Origin: Apostichopus japonicus
Lineage: Eukaryota > Echinodermata > Holothuroidea > Aspidochirotida > Stichopodidae
DNA length: 64,000 nt
Assembly: GCF_037975245.1 (NCBI RefSeq)
Contig: NC_092570.1
Coordinates: 11,511,001 to 11,575,000 of the forward strand
Direction of reading: 5' to 3'
Shown here: positions 26,037 through 39,891 of the stretch, in pieces
How the letters are laid out: each line of letters opens with the position of its first letter
Position numbering within the stretch: the first letter of the stretch is position 1
Program-made: the position numbers and the translations under genes
The notes under the pieces: generated by a model
The model's input: only the letters and a program-made list of their open reading frames with translations
Told to the model about the DNA's origin: nothing
Databases searched by the model: none

Positions 26037-29000
26037 TTGATCGATTCCGCACATTCGTACGATCGGTACCGAAAATTCGATTGATCGGTATCGCACATTC
26101 GATTGATCGGTACCGCACATTCTATTGATCTGTACCGAATATTCGATTGATCGGTATCGCACATTCGATTGATCGGTACCGCACATTCTATTGATCGGTA
26201 CCGAACATTCGTTTGATCGGTACCGAACATTCGATTGATCGGTACCGCACATTCCATTGTTCGGTACCGCACATTCGATTGATCGAGACCGCACATTCGA
26301 TTGATCGGGACCGCACATTCGATTGATCGGGGCCGCATATTCCATTGATAGGTACCGAACATTCGATTGATCGGTACCGAACATTCCATTGATCGATACC
26401 GCACATTCGTACGATCGGCACCGAAAATTCGATTGATCGGTATCGCACATTCGATTGATCGGTACCGCACATTCGATTGATCGGTATCGAACGTTCGATT
26501 GAAGGGTACCGCACATTCGATTGATCGCTACCGAACAATCGATTGATCTTTACCGCACATTCGATTGATCGGTACCGAACATTCCATTGATCGGTACCGC
26601 ACATTCGTTTGATCGGTAGCGAACATTCGATTGATCGGTACCGCACATTCGATTGATCGGTACCGAACATTCGATTGATCGGTACCGCACATTCGTTCGA
26701 TCGGTACTGCACATTCGATTGATCGAGACCGAACATTCGATTGATCGGTACCGAACATTCCATTGATCGATACCGCACATTCGTACGATCGGTACCGAAA
26801 ATTCGATTGATCGGTATCGCACATTCCATTTATCGGTACCGCACATTCTATTGATAGGTACCGCACATTCGATCGATCGGGACCGCACATTCGATTGATC
26901 GCGGCCGCACATTCGATTGATCGGTACCGCACATTCGATTGATAGGTATCGCACATTCGATTGATCGGTATCGCACATTCGATTGATCGGTACCGTACAT
27001 TCTATTGATCGGTATCGAACATTCGATTGATCGGTACCGCACAATCGATTGATCGGTATCGCACATTCCATTTATCGGTACCGAACGTTCGATTGATCAG
27101 TATCGAACATTCGATTGATCGGTACCGCACATTCGATTGATCGGTACCGAACATTCGATTGATCGGTACCGCAAATTCGATTGATCGGTACCGAACATTC
27201 GATTGATCGGGACCGCACATTCGTTTGAATGGTATCGAACATTCGATTGGTCGGGAACGCACAGTCGATTGATCGGTATCGCACCTTCGTTTGATCGGTA
27301 CCGCATATTCGATTGATCGGTATCGCACATTCGTTTGATCGGTATCGAACATTCGATTGATCGGTAACGCACATTCGATTGATAGGTACCGAATCTTCGA
27401 ATGATCGGTACCGAACATACGATTGATCGGTACCGCACATTCGATTGATCGGTACCGAATATTCGATTGATCGGTACCGCACATTCCATTGATCGGTACC
27501 GCACATTCGATTGATCGGTACCGCACATTAGTTCGATCGATACCGAACATTCGATTGATCGGTTCCGCACTTTCGTTCGATCGATACCGAACATTCGATT
27601 GATCGGGACCGCACATTCGATTGATCGGGACCGCACATTCGATTGATCGGGGCCGCATATTCCATTGATAGGTACCGCACATTCGATTGATCGGTATCGC
27701 ACATTCGATTGATCGGTACCGTACATTCTATTGATCGGAATCGCACATTCGATTGATCGGTAGCGAACATTCGATTGATCGGTATCGCACATTCGATTTA
27801 TCGGTACCGTACATTCTATTGATCGGTATCGCACATTCGATTGATCGGTACCGAACATTCGATTGATCGGTACCGCACATTCGATTGATCGGTATCGCAT
27901 ATTCGATTGGTCGGTACCGCACATTCGATTGATCGATACCGCACATTCGTTCGATCGATACCGAACATTCGATTGATCGGTACCGAACATTCCATTGATC
28001 GATTCCGCACATTCGTACGATCGGTACCGAAAATTCGATTGATCGGTATCGCACATTCGATTGATCGGTACCGCACATTCTATTGATCTGTACCGAATAT
28101 TCGATTGATCGGTATCGCACATTCGATTGATCGAGACCGCACATTCGATTGATCGGGACCGCACATTCGATTGATCGGGGCCGCATATTCCATTGATAGG
28201 TACCGCACATTCGATTGATCGGTACCGCACATTCGATTGATCGGTACCGCACATTCGTTCGATTGATACCGAACATTCGATTGATCGGTACCGCACTTTC
28301 GTTCGATCGATACCGAACATTCGATTGATCGGGACCGCACATTCGATTGATCGGGACCGCACATTCGATTGATCGGGTACGCATATTCCATTGATAGGTA
28401 TCGCACATTCGATTGATCGGTACCGAACATTCGATTGATCGATACCGCAAATTCGTCCGATCGGTACCGAACATTCTATTGATCGGTACCGAACATTCGA
28501 TTGATCGGTATCGCACATTCCATTTATCGGTACCGCACATTCTATTAATAGGTACCGCACATTCGATCGATCGGGACCGCACATTCGATTGATCGCGGCC
28601 GCACATTCGATTGATCGGTACCGCACATTCGATTGATAGGTATCGCACATTCGATTGATCGGTATCGCACATTCGATTGCTTGGTACCGTACATTCTATT
28701 GATCGGTATCGAACATTCGATTGATCGGTACCGCACATTCGATTGATCGGTATCGCACATTCCATTGATCGGTATTGCACATTCGATTGATCGGGACCGC
28801 ACATTCGATTGATCGGGGCCGCACATTCCATTGATCGGTACCACACATTCGATTGATCGGTACTGCACATTCGATTGATCGGTATCGAACATTCGATTGA
28901 TCGGTACCGCAAATTCGATTGATCGGTACCGAATATTCGATTGATCGGTACCGAACATTCCATGGATCGGTACCGCACATTCGATTGATCGGTACCGCAC

Positions 29001-29317
29001 ATTCGTTCGATCGATACCGAACATTCGATTGATCGGTACCGAACATTCCATTGATCGATTCCGCACATTCGTACGATCGGTACCGAAAATTCGATTGATC
29101 GGTATCGCACATTCGATTGATCGGTACCGCACATTCTATTGATCTGTACCGAATATTCGATTGATCGGTATCGCACATTCGATTGATCGGTACCGCACAT
29201 TCTATTGATCGGTACCGAACATTCGTTTGATCGGTACCGAACATTCGATTGATCGGTACCGCACATTCCATTGTTCGGTACCGCACATTCGATTGATCGA
29301 GACCGCACATTCGATTG

Positions 29318-30373
29318 ATCGGGACCGCACATTCGATTGATCGGGGCCGCATATTCCATTGATAGGTACCGAACATTCGATTGATCGGTACCGAACATTC
29401 CATTGATCGATACCGCACATTCGTACGATCGGTACCGAAAATTCGATTGATCGGTATCGCACATTCGATTGATCGGTACCGCACATTCGATTGATCGGTA
29501 TCGAACGTTCGATTGAAGGGTACCGCACATTCGATTGATCGCTACCGAACATTCGATTGATCTTTACCGCACATTCGATTGATCGGTACCGAACATTCCA
29601 TTGGTCGGTACCGCACATTCGTTTGATCGGTAGCGAACATTCGATTGATCGGTACCGCACATTCGATTGATCGGTACCGAACATTCGATTGATCGGTACC
29701 GCACATTCGTTCGATCGGTACTGCACATTCGATTGATCGAGACCGAACATTCGATTGATCGGTACCGAACATTCCATTGATCGATACCGCACATTCGTAC
29801 GATCGGTACCGAAAATTCGATTGATCGGTATCGCACATTCCATTTATCGGGACCGCACATTCGATTGATCGGGGCCGCATATTCCATTGATAGGTACCGA
29901 ACATTCGATTGATCGGTACCGAACATTCCATTGATCGATACCGCACATTCGTACGATCGGTACCGAAAATTCGATTGATCGGTATCGCACATTCGATTGA
30001 TCGGTACCGCACATTCGATTGATCGGTATCGAACGTTCGATTGAAGGGTACCGCACATTCGATTGATCGCTACCGAACATTCGATTGATCTTTACCGCAC
30101 ATTCGATTGATCGGTACCGAACATTCCATTGATCGGTACCGCACATTCGTTTGATCGGTAGCGAACATTCGATTGATCGGTACCGCACATTCGATTGATC
30201 GGTACCGAACATTCGATTGATCGGTACCGCACATTCGTTCGATCGGTACTGCACATTCGATTGATCGAGACCGAACATTCGATTGATCGGTACCGAACAT
30301 TCCATTGATCGATACCGCACATTCGTACGATCGGTACCGAAAATTCGATTGATCGGTATCGCACATTCCATTT
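29318..30373. repeat. 528-bp (24-monomer) tandem duplication
   Basis: 29,318-29,845 is repeated as 29,846-30,373. A difference was seen near 29,600 (attccattggtcgg against attccattgatcgg). The corresponding part of copy 1 (23,291-23,818) is single, so this duplication arose after the 6-kb duplication. The junction monomer near 29,846 joins a ttatcgg left part to the gggaccgc right part. Confidence 0.88.
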
Positions 30374-31705
30374 ATCGGTACCGCACATTCTATTGATAGG
30401 TACCGCACATTCGATCGATCGGGACCGCACATTCGATTGATCGGTACCGCACATTCGATTGATCGGTACCGCACATTCGATTGATCGGTATCGCACATTC
30501 GATTGATCGGTATCGCACATTCGATTGATCGGTACCGTACATTCTATTGATCGGTATCGAACATTCGATTGATCGGTACCGCACAATCGATTGATCGGTA
30601 TCGCACATTCCATTTATCGGTACCGAACGTTCGATTGATCAGTATCGAACATTCGATTGATCGGTACCGCACATTCGATTTATCGGTACCGAACATTCGA
30701 TTGATCGGTACCGCAAATTCGATTGATCGGTACCGAACATTCGATTGAGCGGGACCGCACATTCGTTTGAATGGTATCGAACATTCGATTGGTCGGGAAC
30801 GCACAGTCGATTGATCGGTATCGCACAATCGTTTGATCGGTACCGCATATTCGATTGATCGGTATCGCACATTCGTTTGATCGGTATCGAACATTCGATT
30901 GATCGGTAACGCACATTCGATTGATAGGTACCGAATCTTCGAATGATCGGTACCGAACATACGATTGATCGGTACCGCACATTCGATTGATCGGTACCGA
31001 ATATTCGATTGATCGGTACCGCACATTCCATTGATCGGTACCGCACATTCGATTGATCGGTACCGCACATTAGTTCGATCGATACCGAACATTCGATTGA
31101 TCGGTACCGCACTTTCGTTCGATCGATACCGAACATTCGATTGATCGGGACCGCACATTCGATTGATCGGGACCGCACATTCGATTGATCGGGGCCGCAT
31201 ATTCCATTGATAGGTACCGCACATTCGATTGATCGGTATCGCACATTCGATTGATCGGTACCGTACATTCTATTGATCGGTATCGCACATTCGATTGATC
31301 GGTAGCGAACATTCGATTGATCGGTACCGCACATTCGATTGATCGGTATTGCACATTCGATTTATCGGTACCGTACATTCTATTGATCGGTATCGCACAT
31401 TCGATTGATCGGTAGCGAACATTCGATTGATCGGTACCGCACATTCGATTGATCGGTATCGCATATTCGATTGGTCGGTACCGCACATTCGATTGATCGA
31501 TACCGCACATTCGTTCGATCGATACCGAACATTCGATTGATCGGTACCGAACATTCCATTGATCGATTCCGCACATTCGTACGATCGGTACCGAAAATTC
31601 GATTGATCGGTATCGCACATTCGATTGATCGGTACCGCACATTCTATTGATCTGTACCGAATATTCGATTGATCGGTATCGCACATTCGATTGATCGAGA
31701 CCGCA

Positions 31706-31726
31706 CATTCGATTGATCGGGACGCA
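31706..31726. other. 21-bp length-variant monomer
   Basis: Same cgggacgcac variant as at 25129 and 37491. Confidence 0.9.
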
Positions 31727-32613
31727 CATTCGATTGATCGGGGCCGCATATTCCATTGATCGGTACCGCACTTTCGATTGATCGATACCGCACATTCGTT
31801 CGATCGGTACCGAACATTCTATTGATCGGTATCGCACATTCGATTGATCGGTACCGAAAATCCGATTAATCGGTACCGCACATTCCATAGATCGGTACCG
31901 AACATTCGATTGATCGGTACCGCACATTCGATTGATCGGTATCGCACATTCGATTGATCGGTACCGAACATTCGATTGATCGATACCGCAAATTCGTTCG
32001 ATCGGTACCGAACATTCTATTGATCGGTACCGAACATTCGATTGATCGGTATCGCACATTCGATTGATCGGTATCGCACATTCCATTTATCGGTACCGCA
32101 CATTCTATTAATAGGTACCGCACATTCGATCGATCGGGACCGCACATTCGATTGATCGCGGCCGCACATTCGATTGATCGGTACCGCACATTCGATTGAT
32201 AGGTATCGCACATTCGATTGATCGGTATCGCACATTCGATTGCTTGGTTCCGTACATTCTTTTGATCGGTATCGAACATTCGATTGATCGGTACCGCACA
32301 TTCGATTGATCGGTATCGCACATTCCATTGATCGGTATTGCACATTCCATTGATCAGGACCGCACATTCGATTGATCGGGGCCGCACATTCCATTGATCG
32401 GTACCACACATTCGATTGATCGGTACTGCACATTCGATTGATCGGTATCGAACATTCGATTGATCGGTACCGCAAATTCGATTGATCGGTACCGAATATT
32501 CGATTGATCGGTACCGAACATTCCATGGATCGGTACCGCACATTCGATTGATCGGTACCGCACATTCGTTCGATCGATACCGAACATTCGATTGATCGGT
32601 ACCGAACATTCCA

Positions 32614-33019
32614 TTGATCGATTCCGCACATTCGTACGATCGGTACCGAAAATTCGATTGATCGGTATCGCACATTCGATTGATCGGTACCGCACATTCT
32701 ATTGATCTGTACCGAATATTCGATTGATCGGTACCGCACATTCGATTGATCGGTACCGCACATTCTATTGATCGGTACCGAACATTCGTTTGATCGGTAC
32801 CGAACATTCGATTGATCGGTACCGCACATTCCATTGTTCGGTACCGCACATTCGATTGATCGAGACCGCACATTCGATTGATCGGGACCGCACATTCGAT
32901 TGATCGGGGCCGCATATTCCATTGATAGGTACCGAACATTCGATTGATCGGTACCGAACATTCCATTGATCGATACCGCACATTCGTACGATCGGTACCG
33001 AAAATTCGATTGATCGGTA
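32614..33019. repeat. Partial third copy of the 6-kb HOR
   Basis: The segment follows 26,037-26,442 at offset 6,577 with a few substitutions (for example taccgc for tatcgc near 32,733). It then diverges at about 33,019, where accacac and cgtacgatcgg monomers appear in a new order. Confidence 0.75.
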
Positions 33020-33750
33020 CCACACATTCGATTGATCGGTACCGAACATTCGTACGATCGGTACCGAAAATTCGATTGATCGGTATCGCACATTGGATTG
33101 ATCGGTACCACACATTCGATTGATCGGTACTGCACATTCGATTGATCGGTATCGAACATTCGATTGATCGGTACCGCAAATTCGATTGATCGGTACCGAA
33201 TATTCGATTGATCGGTACCGAACATTCCATGGATCGGTACCGCACATTCGATTGATCAGTACCGCACATTCGTTCGATCGATACCGAACATTCGATTGAT
33301 CGGTACCGAACATTCCATTGATCGATTCCGCACATTCGTTCGATCGGTACCGAAAATTCGATTGATCGGTATCGCACATTCGATTGATCGGTACCGCACA
33401 TTCTATTGATCTGTACAGAATATTCGATTGATCGGGACCGCACATTCGATTGATCGGGGCCGCACATTCCATTGATCGGTACCACACATTCGATTGATCG
33501 GTACTGCACATTCGATTGATCGGTATCGAACATTCGATTGATCGGTACCGCAAATTCGATTGATCGGTACCGAATATTCGATTGATCGGTACCGAACATT
33601 CCATGGATCGGTACCGCACATTCGATTGATCGGTACCGCACATTCGTTCGATCGATACCGAACATTCGATTGATCGGTACCGAACATTCCATTGATCGAT
33701 TCCGCACATTCGTACGATCGGTACCGAAAATTCGATTGATCGGTACCGCA

Positions 33751-33838
33751 CATTCGATATAACGGTATGACAAATTCGATCGATCGGTATCGTACATTCG
33801 ATTCATCGATATCACACATTCGATCGATCGGTACCGAA
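33751..33838. repeat. Cluster of four unusually divergent monomers
   Basis: The first monomer (33,751-33,772) differs from consensus at six of 22 positions (9, 10, 12, 18, 19, 20; reads gatataacggtatgaca). The third carries attcatcgatatcac. Such divergence is far above the one or two changes of most monomers. A copy lies at 38,458-38,545. Confidence 0.88.
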
Positions 33839-35316
33839 CATTCGATTGTTCGGTATCGAATATTCGATTGATCGGGGCCGCACATTCCATTGATCGGTAC
33901 CGCACATTCGATTGATCGGTACCGAATATTCGATTGATCGGTACCGCACATTCGATTGATCGGTACCGCACATTCGATTGATCGGTACCGCACATTCGTT
34001 CGATCGATACCGAACATTCGATTGATCGGTACCGCACTTTCGTTCGATCGATACCGAACATTCGATTGATCGGGACCGCACATTCGATTGATCGGGACCG
34101 CACATTCGATTGATCGGGGCCGCATATTCCATTGATAGGTACCGCACATTCGATTGATCGGTATCGCACATTCGATTGATCGGTACCGAACATTCCATTG
34201 ATCGGTACCGCACATTCGTTTGATCGGTAGCGAACATTCGATTGATCGGTACCGAACATTCGATTGATCGGTACCGCACATTCGTTCGATCGGTACTGCA
34301 CATTCGATTGATCGAGACCGAACATTCGATTGATCGGTACCGAACATTCCATTGATCGATACCGCACATTCGTACGATCGGTACCGAAAATTCGATTGAT
34401 CGGTATCGCACATTCCATTGATCGGGACCGCACATTCGATTGATCGGGGCCGCACATTCCATTGATCGGTACCACACATTCGATTGATCGGTACTGCACA
34501 TTCGATTGATCGGTATCGAACATTCGATTGATCGGTACCGCAAATTCGATTGATCGGTACCGAATATTCGATTGATCGGTACCGAACATTCCATGGATCG
34601 GTACCGCACATTCGATTGATCGGTACCGCACATTCGTTCGATCGATACCGAACATTCGATTGATCGGTACCGAACATTCCATTGATCGATACCGCACATT
34701 CGTACGATCGGTACCGAAAATTCGATTGATCGGTATCGCACATTCGATTGATCGGTACCGAACATTCCATTGATCGGTACCGCACATTCGTTTGATCGGT
34801 TGCGAACATTCGATTGATCGGTACCGCACATTCGATTGATCGGTACCGAACATTCGATTGATCGGTACCGCACATTCGTTCGATCGGTACTGCACATTCG
34901 ATTGATCGAGACCGAACATTCGATTGATCGGTACCGAACATTCCATTGATCGATACCGCACATTCGATTGATCGGTACCGAAAATTCGATTGATCGGTAT
35001 CGCACATTGGATTGATCGGTACCACACATTCGATTGATCGGTACTGCACATTCGATTGATCGGTATCGAACATTCGATTGATCGGTACCGCAAATTCGAT
35101 TGATCGGTACCGAATATTCGATTGATCGGTACCGAACATTCCATGGATCGGTACCGCACATTCGATTGATCGGTACCGCACATTCGTTCGATCGATACCG
35201 AACATTCGATTGATCGGTACCGAACATTCCATTGATCGATTCCGCACATTCGTACGATCGGTACCGAAAATTCGATTGATCGGTATCGCACATTCGACTG
35301 ATCGGTACCGCACATT

Positions 35317-36696
35317 CTATTGATCTGTACCGAATATTCGATTGATCGGGACCGCACATTCGATTGATCGGGGCCGCACATTCCATTGATCGGTACCACA
35401 CATTCGATTGATCGGTACTGCACATTCGATTGATCGGTATCGAACATTCGATTGATCGGTACCGCAAATTCGATTGATCGGTACCGAATATTCGATTGAT
35501 CGGTACCGAACATTCCATGGATCGGTACCGCACATTCGATTGATCGGTACCGCACATTCGTTCGATCGATACCGAACATTCGATTGATCGGTACCGAACA
35601 TTCCATTGATCGATTCCGCACATTCGTACGATCGGTACCGAAAATTCGATTGATCGGTATCGCACATTCGATTGATCGGTACCGCACATTCTATTGATCT
35701 GTACCGAATATTCGATTGATCGGTATCGCACATTCGATTGATCGAGACCGCACATTCGATTGATCGGGACCGCACATTCGATTGATCGGGGCCGCATATT
35801 CCATTGATAGGTACCGCACATTCGATTGATCGATACCGCACATTCGTTCGATCGGTACCGAACATTCTATTGATCGGTATCGCACATTCGATTGATCGGT
35901 ACCGAACATTCGATTAATCGGTACCGCACATTCGATAGATCGGTACCGAACATTCGATTTATCGGTACCGCACATTCGATTGATCGGTATCGCACATTCG
36001 ATTGATCGGTACCGAACATTCGATTGATCGATACCGCAAATTCGTTCGATCGGTACCGAACATTCTATTGATCGGTACCGAACATTCGATTGATCGGTAT
36101 CGCACATTCGATTGATCGGTACCGCACATTCTATTGATCTGTACCGAATATTCTATTGATCGGGACCGCACATTCGATTGATCGGGGCCGCACATTCCAT
36201 TGATCGGTACCACACATTCGATTGATCGGTACTGCACATTCGATTGATCGGTATCGAACATTCGATTGATCGGTACCGCAAATTCGATTGATCGGTACCG
36301 AATATTCGATTGATCGGTACCGAACATTCCATGGATCGGTACCGCACATTCGATTGATCGGTACCGCACATTCGTTCGATCGATACCGAACATTCGATTG
36401 ATCGGTACCGAACATTCCATTGATCGATTCCGCACATTCGTACGATCGGTACCGAAAATTCGATTGATCGGTATCGCACATTCGATTGATCGGTACCGCA
36501 CATTCTATTGATCTGTACCGAATATTCGATTGATCGGTATCGCACATTCGATTGATCGAGACCGCACATTCGATTGATCGGGACCGCACATTCGATTGAT
36601 CGGGGCCGCATATTCCATTGATAGGTACCGCACATTCGATTGATCGATACCGCACATTCGTTCGATCGGTACCGAACATTCTATTGATCGGTATCA
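35317..36696. repeat. 814-bp (37-monomer) tandem doubling, second copy truncated
   Basis: The ctattgatctg monomer lies at 35317 and 35691 and again at 36131 and 36505, a shift of 814 bp. The second copy ends at 36,696, where unit 2 of the 5,785-bp HOR starts. The 374-bp spacing inside it is the same one seen in family B at 10.6-11.3 kb. Confidence 0.85.
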
Positions 36697-37490
36697 CACA
36701 TTCGATTGATAGGTACCGAATCTTCGAATGATCGGTACCGAACATACGATTGATCGGTACCGCACATTCGATTGATCGGTACCGAATATTCGATTGATCG
36801 GTACCGCACATTCCATTGATCGGTACCGCACATTCGATTGATCGGTACCGCACATTAGTTCGATCGATACCGAACATTCGATTGATCGGTACCGCACTTT
36901 CGTTCGATCGATACCGAACATTCGATTGATCGGGACCGCACATTCGATTGATCGGGACCGCACATTCGATTGATCGGGGCCGTATATTCCATTGATAGGT
37001 ACCGCACATTCGATTGATCGGTATCGCACATTCGATTGATCGGTACCGTATATTCTATTGATCGGTATCGCACATTCGATTGATCGGTAGCGAACATTCG
37101 ATTGATCGGTACCGCACATTCGATTGATCGGTATTGCACATTCGATTTATCGGTACCGTACATTCTATTGATCGGTATCGCACATTCGATTGATCGGTAG
37201 CGAACATTCGATTGATCGGTACCGCACATTCGATTGATCGGTATCGCATATTCGATTGGTCGGTACCGCACATTCGATTGATCGATACCGCACATTCGTT
37301 CGATCGATACCGAACATTCGATTGATCGGTACCGAACATTCCATTGATCGATTCCGCACATTCGTACGATCGGTACCGAAAATTCGATTGATCGGTATCG
37401 CACATTCGATTGATCGGTACCGCACATTCTATTGATCTGTACCGAATATTCGATTGATCGGTATCGCACATTCGATTGATCGAGACCGCA

Positions 37491-37511
37491 CATTCGATTG
37501 ATCGGGACGCA
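37491..37511. other. 21-bp length-variant monomer
   Basis: Third copy of the cgggacgcac variant. Confidence 0.9.
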
Positions 37512-38457
37512 CATTCGATTGATCGGGGCCGCATATTCCATTGATAGGTACCGCACTTTCGATTGATCGATACCGCACATTCGTTCGATCGGTACCGAAC
37601 ATTCTATTGATCGGTATCGCACATTCGATTGATCGGTACCGAACATTCGATTAATCGGTACCGCACATTCCATAGATCGGTACCGAACATTCGATTGATC
37701 GGTACCGCACATTCGATTGATCGGTATCGCACATTCGATTGATCGGTACCGAACATTCGATTGATCGATACCGCAAATTCGTTCGATCGGTACCGAACAT
37801 TCTATTGATCGGTACCGAACATTCGATTGATCGGTATCGCACATTCGATTGATCGGTATCGCACATTCCATTTATCGGTACCGCACATTCTATTAATAGG
37901 TACCGCACATTCGATCGATCGGGACCGCACATTCGATTGATCGCGGCCGCACATTCGATTGATCGGTACCGCACATTCGATTGATAGGTATCGCACATTC
38001 GATTGATCGGTATCGCACATTCGATTGCTTGGTTCCGTACATTCTTTTGATCGGTATCGAACATTCGATTGATCGGTACCGCACATTCGATTGATCGGTA
38101 TCGCACATTCCATTGATCTGTACCGAATATTCGATTGATCGGGACCGCACATTCGATTGATCGGGGCCGCACATTCCATTGATCGGTACCACACATTCGA
38201 TTGATCGGTACTGCACATTCGATTGATCGGTATCGAACATTCGATTGATCGGTACCGCAAATTCGATTGATCGGTACCGAATATTCGATTGATCGGTACC
38301 GAACATTCCATGGATCGGTACCGCACATTCGATTGATCGGTACCGCACATTCGTTCGATCGATACCGAACATTCGATTGATCGGTACCGAACATTCCATT
38401 GATCGATTCCGCACATTCGTACGATCGGTACCGAACATTCGATTGATCGGTACCGCA

Positions 38458-38545
38458 CATTCGATATAACGGTATGACACATTCGATCGATCGGTATCGT
38501 ACATTCGATTCATCGATATCACACATTCGATCGATCGGTACCGCA
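38458..38545. repeat. Second copy of the divergent monomer cluster
   Basis: It has the same four monomers as 33,751-33,838, with two substitutions seen (c for a at the start of the second monomer, and gcac for gaac at the end of the fourth). It lies 4,707 bp downstream (214 x 22 - 1). Confidence 0.88.
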
Positions 38546-39891
38546 CATTCGATTGATCGGTACCGAATATTCGATTGATCGGTACCGCACATTCCATTGA
38601 TCGGTACCGCACACTCGATTGATCGGTACCGCACATTCGTTCGATCGATACCGAACATTCGATTGATCGGTACCGCACTTTCGTTCGATCGATACCGAAC
38701 ATTCGATTGATCGGGACCGCACATTCGATTGATCGGGACCGCACATTCGATTGATCGGGGCCGCATATTCCATTGATAGGTACCGCACATTCGATTGATC
38801 GGTATCGCACATTCGATTGATCGGTACCGAACATTCCATTGATCGGTACCGCACATTCGTTTGATCGGTAGCGAACATTCGATTGATCGGTACCGAACAT
38901 TCGATTGATCGGTACCGCACATTCGTTCGATCGGTACTGCACATTCGATTGATCGAGACCGAACATTCGATTGATCGGTACCGAACATTCCATTGATCGA
39001 TACCGCACATTCGTACGATCGGTACCGAAAATTCGATTGATCGGTATCGCACATTCCATTGATCGGGACCGCACATTCGATTGATCGGGGCCGCACATTC
39101 CATTGATCGGTACCACACATTCGATTGATCGGTACTGCACATTCGATTGATCGGTATCGAACATTCGATTGATCGGTACCGCAAATTCGATTGATCGGTA
39201 CCGAATATTCGATTGATCGGTACCGAACATTCCATGGATCGGTACCGCACATTCGATTGATCGGTACCGCACATTCGTACGATCGGTACCGAAAATTCGA
39301 TTGATCGGTATCGCACATTCGATTGATCGGTACCGAACATTCCATTGATCGGTACCGCACATTCGTTTGATCGGTAGCGAACATTCGATTGATCGGTACC
39401 GCACATTCGATTGATCGGTACCGAACATTCGATTGATCGGTACCGCACATTCGTTCGATCGGTACTGCACATTCGATTGATCGAGACCGAACATTCGATT
39501 GATCGGTACCGAACATTCCATTGATCGATACCGCACATTCGATTGATCGGTACCGAAAATTCGATTGATCGGTATCGCACATTGGATTGATCGGTACCAC
39601 ACATTCGATTGATCGGTACTGCACATTCGATTGATCGGTATCGAACATTCGATTGATCGGTACCGCAAATTCGATTGATCGGTACCGAATATTCGATTGA
39701 TCGGTACCGAACATTCCATGGATCGGTACCGCACATTCGATTGATCGGTACCGCACATTCGTTCGATCGATACCGAACATTCGATTGATCGGTACCGAAC
39801 ATTCCATTGATCGATTCCGCACATTCGTTCGATCGGTACCGAAAATTCGATTGATCGGTATCGCACATTCCATTGATCGGTACCGCACATT

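Larger units (their letters stand above)
26037..32613. repeat. 6-kb dimeric HOR, copy 2 (expanded to 6,577 bp)
   Basis: This is colinear with 19,988-26,036: offset 6,049 to about 27,777, 6,027 after loss of one monomer there, 6,555 after an inserted 528-bp duplication, then 6,577. Net length is 6,049 + 528. The marker positions 27094 and 30636 are 3,542 bp apart (161 monomers, that is 137 plus the 24 inserted). A partial third copy follows to about 33,019. No gene seen. Confidence 0.85.
30912..36696. repeat. 5,785-bp HOR, unit 1
   Basis: The cattcgattgataggtacc start at 30914 recurs at 36699, offset 5,785 (263 x 22 - 1; the 21-bp monomer is at 31706). The first 1.4 kb is shared with the 6-kb HOR (24.3-26.0 kb). 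The middle, about 32,323-33,400, is absent from unit 2. The end holds an 814-bp duplication starting at 35,317. The minus strand is open for 1,273 codons at 31,866-35,687; I regard that as a property of the satellite. Confidence 0.85.

Noticed and set aside
31866-35687. 1,273-codon minus-strand open reading frame as a gene
   Set aside because: The other two minus frames are open across the same bases and read the same peptide rotated. Stops arise from ordinary monomer variants, the Met start is just part of the repeat, and there is no non-repeat domain, promoter or intron signal.
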